From positions 310,001 through 374,000 of the forward strand of contig NEEC01000024.1 in NCBI GenBank assembly GCA_002189035.1: 64,000 nt of DNA. Reading direction: 5' to 3'. Below the pieces are notes generated by a model. That model worked only from the letters and a program-made list of their open reading frames with translations, did no database searches and was not told where the DNA came from. The stretch comes from Utricularia gibba (Eukaryota > Streptophyta > Magnoliopsida > Lamiales > Lentibulariaceae). Shown one piece after another: positions 45,811 through 57,618 of this stretch. A program made the position numbers and the translations under genes. The number at the start of each line of letters is the position of its first letter. Position 1 is the stretch's first letter.

Positions 45811-48800
45811 GAAATAAAATATTAAACTATGTAATTGAATTTGAATTTTAAAATTTTGACGAAGTTATTAAATATATAAAATTTCTAATAAATTTTATTT
45901 TAATATTATAAATTTACATTGCTTTTATTTTTCTAATAAATTTATTAATTATTCAAATGTATTTATAAATAACATAAAAATAAAAATAGTCAACACAAAT
46001 ATAAGATATAATAATAAAACAAGTGATAAAGTATATATCATTTTAATTATATTTTATCATATGTTTAATTAAATGTATAATAATTTAATACATAATAATA
46101 ATAATCAACCTATAAAACGTTTACTACACATGTGGGTTACATAAGTCACGTCGGTAAGAGGGGTGGCTTGCAACTTGCAAGCCACTCTATTTCTGTGGAC
46201 GTGGGTTCGTAGAGAGAGAATTGCTATGCACATCTCTACTACATATGTATTTTTTATTTATTTTAATTTATATGATAAATTATAATTTTAATTTAACCCT
46301 GTGGATCGAAATCAATTTGTAACCGTTCGAATAGATAATTTGAAACTATTATTTCATGGTTCACAAAATAACTAATTAGTTTGAAACCATACGGTTTTGA
46401 TTTGGGAATCAGAAAAACCAGGATCAAATAAAAACAATGATTAAAAAATATTTATACAAAATCATATATTTAATATATTTTTATAAACTTTTTCTCAGGT
46501 AATTTGTTTACCCTTTATTAAATAATTCTTTTTTTATATTATTGGTTTATAAATATAACTTTTTATAAACAATATATACATATATATTGAATAAAAAAAC
46601 ATTTTTTGTAATAATAAATAAATTTTAGTACATTAAAAAAACATTAAAACTCCAAAAAATGTTATTTATTCAATAGTCTTAAAAATATGTGTATTTCAAA
46701 AATTAAATTTTTGAAAAAATATATTTAATTAATAGAACCAAGAATCCACATGAGCTTAGTTTTACGTTGTTAGGGTTTAGTATATAAATACACATGATTT
46801 ATCAATAATTGACATCACTATAGATATCAAAAAGATAATACATGAACGAGGTTATCTATAATTTACACTCGTATCTTTATAAGAAATAGCATACGTGCGT
46901 GGATTATACATAATTGATGCTCATAACTTAGTTGGCTATGTTTTAGTTTTTATATTTGTTTGTTTAATGTTCAATTTGTATTCACTTTAAATTATATTTT
47001 TAAAAGTTAAATTTATGAAAAAATAATAAGATGTAGGATGTGTACTACTATGGCATATGTGTAGTTGTTCGTTTATATAGTCATTTTAAAGTCGTCGTAA
47101 TGGATATTGACTTTAAATACATGTATTGCAATATCTTTGTGATACATTAATTCAAAATTTTAAATTCATAATAACATACCAGACTAACCTAAATAACACT
47201 TGTTTTTACACATTAGTCATACTTTGACTAATGTAAAAATTTGTGAGAAGTGTAGATTAGCCTATTATAGGATAATTATGTAATTATTACATAAGGAATA
47301 TAGAAAAAACATGTCTAATACTTACAGTCATCGTTTACAGCTGCAATGAGGCTATCATATACGATTTTATATAAAAAAAATGTGTATATATAAGTGGGTC
47401 AAGAATAATCCACGCTGGTAGCTTCAAAATACAAGGGTGGAATATGCATAACCCACTCCCATACGCATAATAATAATACACGAACATAGTTTATATAAAT
47501 AGCTTAAGTTGGATATTCTTTGCTTTTAAAATTTAATGATCAAGGGTTGGATTTATCTTTATGTAAAATTTTATTTTTATGTAAAATTTAAATAAATTTT
47601 AAAAAATATGGGAGAGTAAAAAATAACATAGGTATAATTACATAGTCATTAACAAAAGTATGACTATATATGTCTTATAAGAAAACCCACATCCGTGTAT
47701 AGTGAAGGGAGTTTTGAATATACATCCCTATCTTATTTTCATTATGTATATATTTTATTTTTAAAAAAAATACATTAATTTTTTAAAATTTACGGTAAAA
47801 TAAATTATAGTATTCTTTAATTAAAAAATATGTGAAAATAAAATAATTACTTACATATAAAAAATTATTAAACAGTTCATTACATTCCAATTTTTATTAA
47901 ATTTTTATTTTTATTTTATAAAATATATTTTTAAAATAAAAATTGCATTATAAAACTTTAATTTATAAATACGGTTTTTATACATTAATTTAAATATATA
48001 ATGAATAAAAATAATTATTTAAAAAAAGATTTATTTTGTAAATAATTGTAAAATAGGGTTATTCTACTAAGAAATATTTTGTGTAGGACTATTACACTAA
48101 GGCAGTCCAAAAACTAGCGAAGACGAGTTGTCTCTTCTATTATATTAAAATTCCTATCGGAGCATTAGTTTAAAATTTACAAAATGAAAAAATATAAATT
48201 TACATGACATACCAAACACAATGGGATAAACAGTTCACAAGGAAGCTACTCGAAACTACATGTACGAATTTTTTACTAATTGGACATTTCTCTCGCCGCA
48301 GAAGCGTATAAACAGCCACGCCACACCTCCGCTCCTAGCGTTACCCTCGGTCATTTACTAATTGGGCCCAATTTTTTGCTTTAAAGACCCATCTTTTTAG
48401 GTCCATAAATCTCAACACGCACGGACCCCGTACTGGTTTTGTGTGTGACCCAAGGCCGAGGATTAAGTTACTGGGATTTGATCATACAGTAACTGTGGAA
48501 CGACACCTTTTACCCCTTTAAAAGTGGGGCTTGTGATTCCCCAAACTTGTAGTTATGCACCATTAATGAGCTACTTCTAGGTGAACACGCTGCTTTTTGT
48601 GATCCCGTGGCTAATGACAAATAAAGTTCACAGTAAGACAAATAAGAAACGAGGTCCTAACAAGATTCCCGTTTGTGGGGGTAGTTTGTAGTTAATCATC
48701 GCCGTAGGACAAAAGCACTTCTTCTATATGTCTTAATAGGCATCGGAGTTGCCTTTCTTCATCTATTTCTCTGCGCAAGTTTCTCTCTACACCCATCTTT

Positions 48801-48856
48801 TCTTGCAAGAAAAACTAGTTCCAGAGAAGCTGCTCTCGGCATTGCATTTCATCATC
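45811..48856. other. AT-rich intergenic DNA upstream of the peptide gene
   Basis: 45811-48290 is extremely AT-rich with no coding signal. 48290-48856 is more balanced and should contain the promoter and 5-prime UTR of the gene at 48857; no TATA box is clear. A weak GGTTC-type patch at 46330-46430 recalls hAT subterminal sequence but has no terminus. Confidence 0.5.
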
Positions 48857-49093
48857 ATGTTAGGTTCCTGCAGGAACAAGTATGCCATCACTCTAACTTT
48901 TCTTGCGGTTCTTTTCTTGTGTGCATCATTATCCTCAGGGCTTCCTCCAGCAGACACGAGCTGGGGGCAGATGCTGCCAAAGCAGCTGCGCCGTCCATTT
49001 TCTGCCCCATCCAGACGGACAAATCCCGTGGCTTCATCTTCAGGCAGTGTAGAAGTGGATCAAGGAATCTCTTACTCCCATAAGAAAAGCTGA
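48857..49093 (+). CDS. Candidate IDA-like (IDL) secreted peptide precursor
   Basis: A single-exon ORF of 78 residues from ATG 48857 to TGA 49091-49093. The frame is open further upstream (to 48749), but this ATG directly precedes a signal peptide: MLGSCRNKYA, then a hydrophobic core ITLTFLAVLFLCASLSSG (residues 11-28), with cleavage likely near 28-30. Residues 36-56 contain WGQMLPKQLRRPFSAPSRRTN in two parts: WGQMLPK and PFSAPSRRTN. They line up with the IDA motif, whose known pattern is FG-LPKG followed by PIPPSAPSKRHN: P, SAPS, an Arg and Asn are kept, K becomes R, H becomes T. IDA-family peptides are about 77-100 residues, are processed in the apoplast and bind HAESA-type receptor kinases to control cell separation and defence. 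A 22-residue tail (PVASSSGSVE..KKS) follows. The second proline of the core is Phe, so this may be a divergent IDL or a different peptide class. Confidence 0.68.
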   Translation: MLGSCRNKYAITLTFLAVLFLCASLSSGLPPADTSWGQMLPKQLRRPFSAPSRRTNPVASSSGSVEVDQGISYSHKKS

Positions 49094-50348
49094 TCTCTCT
49101 GGTTGTATTCTTACGTCGTCTAGGAACGGTGATCATGTGGGGTTGTATGATTTAGGATAAGAGCAATTTTAATTCTTCCTCCCCTAAATCCACAATGTCA
49201 AAAACAGTTACGAATTCTATTTCAAATATGCATGAGTCAAACCTAGTAATGTTTTTCCAAGAAAAAAAGAGTAGAATTCGATAATACTGTCGAACTTTAG
49301 AGGAACAGGCAGGGGGCTGGTGTTAATAGGCTTGACGTGTTCCTCTCCGGGGTGGATGTGATCGATGGGCCATGACTTCCGGAGGTGGTAGTTACATATG
49401 TTTGTAGCAGTTGAAGGGAGAAAGAGGAGAATGAGTGGGCTTTGCGATGAACTCTGGTGCAATGACAGTGCGAGGAGGTGTATTGTATGATTTGTGGTAC
49501 TGTGGAGTCGGAATTCCAGTTAATGTAAAATCAATACATAACTTGGGATAAACTCAAGTATACGAGGTTTTCTGATTTCAGGTTTTATTTATTTTTTACT
49601 TTTTTCTGTTATACAGATAAAATAAATATAGATCTGACTAAGTTTTTAAAACACTATCCACTCGACAAAGTCAAGGATTGAAATCTACCCATCTCAATAG
49701 TACGTCTGGAAAATATCTATCATTCCTTGATTTTTTTAATAACACTATATAATATACATAAAATTTGTATTTATTTGCATTTTAATAGCCTTTGTAATTT
49801 ATTTACAATTTTAAATTACTATATGATAAAATCAGCATAACTCAATTTTATTTTATTGAATATATATATAAATTATACTTAATACATTTTAAAACCAGTT
49901 CTATAATTTATAATTATGTTTCTTATAATATATTAAACTAGATTGACGAAAAAGTCCTAAACTAGTAATGCTAAAATACCTCATTTTTATTTTAGTCTTA
50001 TTTTTTTTAATAACATAATTATTATATTATAATTTGAAAAAAATAAAGAATTATAAATACTCATTTAAATATAATTTTTAATACTTTAAAACCGTATTAC
50101 ATTTTGATATAGTATATAAGTGATCCTTTACATACAAATAAAAAGACAAATGTTAAATGTATCCTAAAAAATAAAGAATGATAGTTATTTATCTAAATGT
50201 ATGATGAGATGGATAGTTTTTTAAATATAATAGTGAGATAGAAGATTTGTAAACATAATTTTATGGGGTAGGTATCTTTCTAAATGACCCAAGGCCATGA
50301 GTTGGGGTCTCTAAGGTCTGTCGGGTCTTACGTGGCATTGCCGGCATC
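49094..50348. other. AT-rich intergenic DNA
   Basis: 3-prime flank of the peptide gene, then strongly AT-rich DNA (49500-50270). Short frames exist on both strands but match nothing. Confidence 0.5.
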
Positions 50349-50510
50349 TAGAGGTAGGTTCGCTTCAAACCGAAACTATCAGTTCCAATTCCAGTTCGGT
50401 TCCAGGAGATCAATGTCCCCGGAACCGGAACCGTACGGTTTCTGTTTGGTTCGATATAATTGGAGATATAGAACTGACGGTTCCGACCCGTGAGTGAACT
50501 GTATTGTTCA

Positions 50511-51061
50511 TGTTAGTGTAAGTGTTCTAGAGACAATCAACTCATTGGAAAATCTTATCTTTTGATATTTACTTTGAATTATGATCAAATTTATATCATT
50601 GATAAAATCCTCTACTTGATCTATGTGCTATAGAAATTATGATGATATCATAATGTGAGATTCTTCAAGCACTTATGCTCAAATGTAAAAACTCTCTGGC
50701 TAGAGTATTTGTAAAATGAGGATATCACAAATACGGATAAGCTGGCACACATTGTGTTCCCTAAACTATTTAGGCAATGGTTCTCACAATTGATGTAATG
50801 AGATTACTAGAATCTATGCGTAGGTGTCGATTAGAGAATCGATTCACTGGATGACTCATCTTCGAGATGATACTATGGGAAGATAACCAAGTGTAAGTAG
50901 CAAGATCTCGAATATGACAGCCGTGCAAGTAAGCTTAGACTTGAGGTCAATAAAGTTATCTTGATCTTAAGCTTATATTTTCGCTCATTACTAATGTGAG
51001 CCTAATCATGGCTTGCTTAGTATGGATGAGTAGGGATGTGACTTTTTAAGGTTGAAGATAG
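50511..51061 (+). mobile_element. Copia LTR (family B), partial copy
   Basis: Starts TGTTAGTGTAAGTGTTC and matches the first 550 bp of the family B LTR, then stops where a second complete LTR begins at 51062. It is more diverged than the copy that follows. The missing 950 bp are not found beyond the second copy. Confidence 0.85.
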
Positions 51062-52560
51062 TGTTAGTGTATGTGTTCTAGAGACAATCAACTCATTGGC
51101 AAATCTTATCTTATGATATTTACTTTGAATTGTGATCAAATTTATATCATTGATAAAATCCTCTACTTGATCTATGTGCTATAGAAATTATGATGAGATC
51201 ATAATGTGAGATTCTTCAAGCACTCATGATCAAGTTAAAAACTCCCTAGCTAGAGTATTTGTGAAATGAGGATATCACAAATACAGATAAGCTGGCACAC
51301 ATTGAGTTCCCTAAACAGTTTAGGCAATGGTTCTCACAATTGATGTAATGAGATTACTAGAACCTATGTGTGGGTGTCGATTAGAGAATCGAATCACTGG
51401 ATGACTCATCTTCGAGATGCTACTATGGGAAGCTAACCAAATGTTAGTACCAAGATCTCGAATATGACAGCCGTGCAATTAAGCTTAGACTTGAGGTCAA
51501 CAAAGTTATCTTGATCTTAAGCTCACATTTTCGCTCATTACTAATGGGAGCCTAACCATGGCTTGCCTAGTATGGATGAGTAGGAATGTGACTCCCTAAG
51601 ATTGGAGATAGTTGATTGATCAATAAAGGATTCATCACTCATGTTAGCGATGAGATCATATCTCAAGTAATTACATCAAAGCCTAACAGTAAGTCCTGGG
51701 CCCAGGGTAATGACACTCGAATTGTTTGAGTAGGTCATTGAGTGTTAGTGTTTGAATGTAATTATAAGTTCGATACATCAGAAAGACACACACCCATGTT
51801 CTGGTATCGAATAAGATATAAGCATGATGAAAGCTGTTCATTGTATGGTGGCTGGTCATGGAAAGGCTCAATCAGTTCACCTGATTGTTCTTACATCTTG
51901 GGGATCATGATATGTTGCTAGACATCACTCATGATCGATAATGATGGATTTGATTAATTAAGATTTAATTAATAAATCCATTATTACGGCCTTGATTGAA
52001 AAAGCCTATAGGGTTACACACAATAGTGGAGTCACTCATCGATATAAAATAGAATGGCACAATTACATGAGATGTAATTGGTAAAGTGGATAAATGAAAT
52101 AGAGAGTTATTTTGAGATTAATATTGATTAAACTCAAAATAAAAGATCTTGCATAGATAAGATTTGGGACATATACATATCTCTACAAGATAAGATCTTT
52201 ATGGAGATTTGATTTGATATGTTACCATGTATCTATCAAAAGATTTAGATCTATACATCTGGTTCTATATCTTCGTACTCTCTGAGATTGATCCACAAGG
52301 GGGCGATTTTCTCTATTAGTACCTAAGGAGATCGACCAGCATTCTACAATCTTTAGAAGGTTATCGGAGTGCTTCACGTGTGGATACCACAGAGACCGTC
52401 TACTATTGGCGGTTGGTGAACAACGGAGACCTCTGAAAGGTATTTTCAGTATCCTTTTATCTGATATATATCGTATTCCAAGATCTGCGTTGGGGGTTTC
52501 TCAAAATTTTTTTAAATTCCACTGCTTTTGTGACATGCGATATCTACAAGAAACCCAACA
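51062..52560 (+). mobile_element. Copia 5-prime LTR (family B), complete
   Basis: A 1499-bp unit, TGTTAGTGTATGTGTTC to GAAACCCAACA, nearly identical to 18555-20055 and 25953-27453. A primer-binding site follows directly, so this is a 5-prime LTR rather than a solo one. No 3-prime LTR is seen to the right; the element is truncated. Confidence 0.88.
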
Positions 52561-52561
52561 A

Positions 52562-52573
52562 TGGTATCAAAGC
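52562..52573 (+). other. Primer-binding site, initiator-Met tRNA
   Basis: TGGTATCAAAGC two bases after the LTR end; the canonical copia site is TGGTATCAGAGC, complementary to the 3-prime end of tRNA-iMet. One substitution. This identifies family B as Ty1/copia. Confidence 0.88.
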
Positions 52574-53170
52574 GAGGTTGCAGAATGCGTGTATACGTTA
52601 GAATCTTTGTTGATTTTGCGAGATGTTCTCGTATGTTGCCTTGCCGGCGATCATCGTAATAGCATGTGATTTTTCAAGATGTTCTCGTATGTTGCCATGC
52701 CGGCGATCATCATAATAGCATGTGATGCACAAAACATGATCATGTTGGATTGTTTTGCTGCCATAATGATGCACGAAATTTGATTGATGATTAATGCTTT
52801 CGAAAATCATATCTTACGTGTATATGCACAGCATGTTGATGGTTTACATGTGTGTAGTCGTGGGGCATGATGGCCTTTGCACGAATTTTGATAAATATGA
52901 TCATATTGGTGATTATCGTTGCATATGATGTTTGATAATTTAGTTGTGACCAAGGCATCTAGGGTCAATTAGGATTTTCGATTATTATGTGTGAAAATCT
53001 AGGGATATGATGCGTTATGAACGAAAGGGCAAGGGTTGTCAAGATTCCTATCTAATAGACTATTGATATCCATAGTGCAAGTGTTGCCTATGGAAAAATC
53101 TCCTACTAAATAATTAAGCTTATTCCTTCCACTGACATAAGGAGAACGAGAGTCATTTTTAGTGCATAGA
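52574..53170 (+). other. Copia leader remnant with 56-bp tandem duplication
   Basis: Non-coding leader after the primer site. 52621-52676 and 52677-52727 are direct copies (AGATGTTCTCGTATGTTGCC..), differing at few positions. No gag or pol follows; by 53172 the sequence reads as hAT transposase. Confidence 0.65.
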
Positions 53171-53171
53171 G

Positions 53172-55160
53172 TTGTTGGCTAACGTCAATTTTTACAAGAG
53201 CTTGAATGTGGTCCCTTACCCGAACATGATGATTTTTCTAGTACTCAATAAGTGGGTTTTTCTACCTCATCGAGTCTTATTTGTCATAAAAGATCAAAAA
53301 AATATTAGTGATGATTTTTTGGATATTCGAGAGCATTTTATTGTTTCTAATCCCGAAAATTTTTTTTGCAAACATTGTGCTAAAGAGTACACTTTCAAAA
53401 AGGGTTGGGGAACAGATACATATAAGAGGCATTTTAGAGAGAAGCATACTGATAAATTATCTCAATTTCGTCAAACTAGATTATGTTTAGGGGGGTGATA
53501 ATAGTGTGAGATTATCCAATTTTGTTTTTAATTATAAATTTTTTCAAATGTGGTGCGTTATTTGATACTTAATGAACTTTCTTTTTCATTAGTTGAAAAA
53601 CCTTCCTTTGATGATATGTTGAAACAAGTTCAACCGGTGTACAAAAATTTTACTAGGAAAACCACATGCCATATTGCACTTGAGGATTTTAAAAACATGC
53701 GTGACTCTTTAATTTCTACTTTTAAATCTCTACAATATAATTTTTGTTTGATTTGTGATAGGTTGGAAAAGTTGTAACAATAAGGTCTTGTTTGGTTGAT
53801 GTGTTTTAGGTATTCGTGGGTTTAGATTATTTGAGTTTAACTAAACTCAAATATGTGGGTATAAAATTACTCATACCCCCCTTGGATATACATATACTCA
53901 TTTATGAGGGTATTATATGGGTATAATGATTATTATATACATATATAAGGTATAATTATACCCACATATCAAACAATATAATTTTATTAAACTTATCATA
54001 AACCAAATTTATATCCTCATATCAAACATGGCCTGAGAGTTATATTGTTATTACATATTCTTAGGTGGATAATTCTTGGTGTATGCAAAAGCGAATTTTA
54101 GCTTTTCAAGAATGGCCATCAGTACATAATGGTTTTTCTATTGCTAAAATTATTGAAAAGGTCACAATATTTTATGAAATATCTGATAGAATTTTTTCTA
54201 TTTCTTTAGATAATGCATCTCAAATACAAATCCTATTGACATTTTGAAAAGTAGCATGAATGCTATGTTGAATAGCATTTTTTTTCACACTAGGTGCATT
54301 TGTCATATCTTTAATTTGTGTGTTCAAAATGGTTTGAAAGAATGTGAAATTTTTTTAACTCCTATTCGTGATTTAGTTATTGTGATTAAAGCTACACCTA
54401 ATAGAACAGATGATTTTAAAAAGATTTGTCAAGAAAGTAATATCTCTTATCGTAAATTTAAAAGTGATTGTCCAACTAGATAGAATTCTACATATGACAT
54501 GTTACAATTTTTGATTCTTTATGAAAATGTTCTTATTAAATTTTCTGAATCTTTTACGGTATACAATTTCTTGACTCATTTTATTTTTTAAAAAATAAGA
54601 GGTTTAGTAAATTTATTAGAAACATTTTATTATTGTACTAAGATTTTGAGTGGTATTTATTATCCAACTTATCAACTTGTACTTTCATGTATTTGTAAAA
54701 TTTTGTTTGCTTTTTATGATCATCAAAGTGATTGTGATTTCTTTGGAGATGTAGTGCGAAATATGAAAAATAAGTTTTTGAAATATTTTGATGAAATCAC
54801 ACATTTGTTTCTTATTGCCTATTTTTGATCCCCGGGTTAAATCTAGAGGTGCGAAAACGTTACTTGAATGTATTTCAGAGTCATTTAGTATAGATGATGT
54901 TGCTTTTTCTATTAAAAATTGTGAAGAAATTGATGTTGATGCTAATAATGTTCTACGTGCCATGTATTCTCTTTATGCTTCTAAATATAGTGATTTTGAC
55001 AGTCGCAATCTGATGGACATAATTCATAGGAAATATAGCTCATTTGTGTTATCCTCTTCATCATCTCCATTAAATTTTGTTGATCAAATTACACTTTACA
55101 ATAATACTCCTATTGTTGAGGGTGTTGATGATGACAACTTTGATATATTGGATTGTGATA
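53172..55160 (+). pseudogene. hAT (BED zinc-finger) transposase pseudogene
   Basis: Several plus-strand frames follow the order of plant hAT transposases. A BED finger has FFCKHCAKEYTFKKGWGTDT and YKRHFREKH (C-x2-C, H-x4-H). Then come VVRYLILNELSFSLVEKPSF and RDIIKLF-like text, the RNase H-like catalytic region FSISLDNASQ, TRCICHIFNLCVQNGL and CPTR*NSTYDML (Trp codon turned to TAG at 54481), then FFGDVVRNMKNKFLKYFDEI, IAYFDPRVKSRGA and DDDNFDILD. The C-terminal dimerisation domain that should follow is missing. Frameshifts occur near 53500, 54240 and 54830, and a MITE interrupts it at 53784. It is not functional. Confidence 0.82.
53784..54033. mobile_element. MITE inserted in the hAT transposase
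   Basis: 250 bp. Left end GGTCTTGTTTGGTTGATGTG; right end, reverse complemented, GGCCATGTTTGATATGAGGA. TAA precedes it and TGA follows, fitting a 3-bp PIF/Harbinger-type duplication with one change. Interior AT-rich with stem-forming repeats of TATACCCACATAT. Coding text of the transposase resumes directly after it. Confidence 0.75.
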
Positions 55161-55536
55161 ACACATATTTTTGGGGAAAATTTGAGAATGTGCCACCCAA
55201 CACAAGTAATGTTAGTCAATGTGTCCCTATACTATCGAAATTAATGAATTTGCCACTGAATTCATTATGTCATTGCAAATGTGCCACCCAAGTCTTTTCC
55301 CATCTTAATTAATACCCTTCCATATGTGTGAGCAGCGGTCGTGTGTAAGGACACGCACATAAACAAAAAAATGTGCCATTGTATGTTCAAATGATTGAGT
55401 TTTGTGCCACTTATCTTAAAAAATAATATAAAAGGGGAAATGAGACAAAATACCAAACATGTATCACCTAGCAAAAGATATCAATATCCGTAGTTTTAAA
55501 CCGTTGCAAAACAAAAGTAGAAGGGGCATAACATTA
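55161..55536. other. Probable 3-prime terminal region of a Mutator element
   Basis: Between the broken hAT reading frame and the stop of the minus-strand mudrA-Ulp1 gene. GGGGAAAATTTGAGAATGTG at 55172 resembles the GGGAAAAT-type start of many plant Mutator terminal repeats, but its partner is not in the window. Confidence 0.4.
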
Positions 55537-57618
55537 TCAATGACTAATTTCCTGTGCAACGCCAATATCTTCGACAAATGCCTCCAACTCCCGTTTGGTA
55601 AACCAAGTAGGAGTCATCTGGTAATGAAACAAAAGTTAGTGACTCATTTAAATATAAAATCACTCAAATATATTTGACGTACAAAGTAAGGATATCCCTC
55701 TATGTCGAATTGATCCCGAGCACTTTGCACGAACAAGTTTATGTAATAAAGCACATACAATCCACATTTACTAACTCCCGTTTGAGTAGGCACCTGATTT
55801 ATAAATGTCAAAAAATCACATTGAGAATCGTAGCATTAAATCCATACCATTGGTTTGAGTAATGACATCTTCCGATAAGTATCCTCTGGTTCAGATGGCT
55901 TCAACACTGAATATAGATTGTTAATGAACCTGCAACCACCAAAAAAATATAATGTTCATATAACTGCAACTCTGAAAAATTTCTTCGAATCTAAGGTCAC
56001 TCATACCTCCTAATCATTGACTCATTTAGTGAAATATTGGACTTCCCCAATGAGTCCAAAACAATCAAGGAATGTTTATTCTTGATACTTGGGTTGCAGA
56101 GAATCACCAAATACCAATGACTACTGCACATATGAAGTATATTGTGAATTTTTAGTAACTATGTACCTAAATAAATGAAAAAAATGTACCTTGCTACAAC
56201 ATGGATGAAAATGTATTTCTTTCTATTGAACATTTGCATCTTGTGCAGCTTCTTCATAATTGATTCCACATGTTCACCTCGACACCATGCTCCAAAATAC
56301 AAACATTCAACAAACACATACAATTTGCTGCAAGCTTGAGGTATTGATTGTCGAACCTTCCTGTAGTATATTTGATAAAATATGATAATGAAATCCTATT
56401 GAAGTAGAGCCATCATACAAAAAACATATGGGGTTGAAACTTACTCAAGCAGTTTGGTGAATGTCTCATCTTGAAGCATTCCAAATCTTTCAATACCTAT
56501 AGCATCAGGATGTGGCCGGAAATATGTAGCTCTTCTAGTAACTATAGGACTATGGAAAGGAGGGGTTTGTGATGACACATTAATTGGATTGTGTTTTGGA
56601 GTATGACAGGTACCAATCTCCTCATAAGTATGTAGAGAAGATTAGCCAACATCTTGTTTGATCTCTATTGTGGTGTGGTGACTAGCAGACTGTGTTTGAG
56701 GTGCACTGCTAACTTCTTCATTTTCTGTAACATGTGGGATTGAAACAACAGGCACTTTTGGTTTCCTCCTATTCTTTTGGGCAGGTGGAGAACTTGTTGA
56801 TTCTTCGAATGTCGCGTTCTCTTTTGCTTCAGTTGTGTCTCTAAACAAATATAACAAGAGAAGCATTTGGAATATCAAACAATAAATCACAACACATTAT
56901 AATAAGAGGATCAGTTGCAATATTAGTTATATTATTTTAAAAAAATATAATTATAAGATTTTTCAGAATCTACCTAGAACATTTTGTTGACTTTTGTGAT
57001 GGAGCATGTGATTTTTCAGGCATTTTGCATATGACTTTGTTATGCCTAGTCTCTCTACAATTACTGCACTGCATTATTCTCTTCCCACTTCGAAGCCTTT
57101 GTTTTCCAATGCTAAGGGGTGGTGGTTCATCCCGCTGTCTTTTCCTTAACTTAGGAGGTCTACCTCTTCTCTTTCGAAATGGAGGGGCAGCTATAGGGGG
57201 TTTTTCCAAAGCTGGCCAGTATTCCGAAGAATTAACTGGCATAATAATACCAGCATAACTAGTTGAATACTTCTCCACATTGTAACATTCATTGACATAG
57301 TTGTATGGATCTCTATGGGAAGCCCAAATTGCTTTGACAGCATGGGCACAAGGAATACTGCTAAGGTCCCACTTACGTCAAGCACATGTTTGCTTGTTTA
57401 AATTCACCAACACTTGCACATCTAAGCTGTTAACTTGCCATATTCCATCATTGCATGGCGTGGCTCTAAAATTCTTAGCTTTCTCAATGAATTTTTGTAG
57501 AAGGGTTCTGATTTTTGGGCAAATCCCAGGTGACCAGGTTCTAGCTTGCTCCCTACAATTTCGCATCCTCAACATAACCTTGGTCCTTATAGTTTCCAAC
57601 AACTGTATTATAGGCTTG
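55537..57618 (-). pseudogene. Mutator transposase (mudrA) fused to Ulp1/C48 protease
   Basis: The minus strand begins inside the transposase (57618-56974): CPKIRTLLQKFIEKAKNF, a SWIM finger (TCA*RKWDLSSIPCAHAVKAI) whose second Cys codon is TGA at 57378, RKRRGRPPKLRKRQRDE, and a C-x2-C-x4-H-x4-C knuckle (CSNCRETRHNKVIC). GT-AG introns then join exons 56840-56445, 56360-56190, 56123-56007, 55929-55848, 55793-55683 and 55617-55537 in a single frame, broken only by a TAA at 56643. These exons encode a SUMO-type cysteine protease: SSHWYLVILCNPSI (catalytic His), LIVLDSLG (Asp), QTGVSKCGLYVLYYINLF (oxyanion Gln and catalytic Cys), closing with a 26-residue exon. Mutator elements carrying Ulp1 genes are known in plants (Kaonashi-type). 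The N-terminal transposase half, including DDE, is lost at the LTR insertion. Confidence 0.85.

Noticed and set aside
46290-46440. GGTTC/GAACC-like patch resembling hAT subterminal sequence
   Set aside because: No TAGAGGTGGG terminus or partner is present; too short to call.
49217-49462. 81-codon minus-strand frame downstream of the peptide gene
   Set aside because: No signal peptide, domain or conserved motif; composition is ordinary for intergenic DNA.
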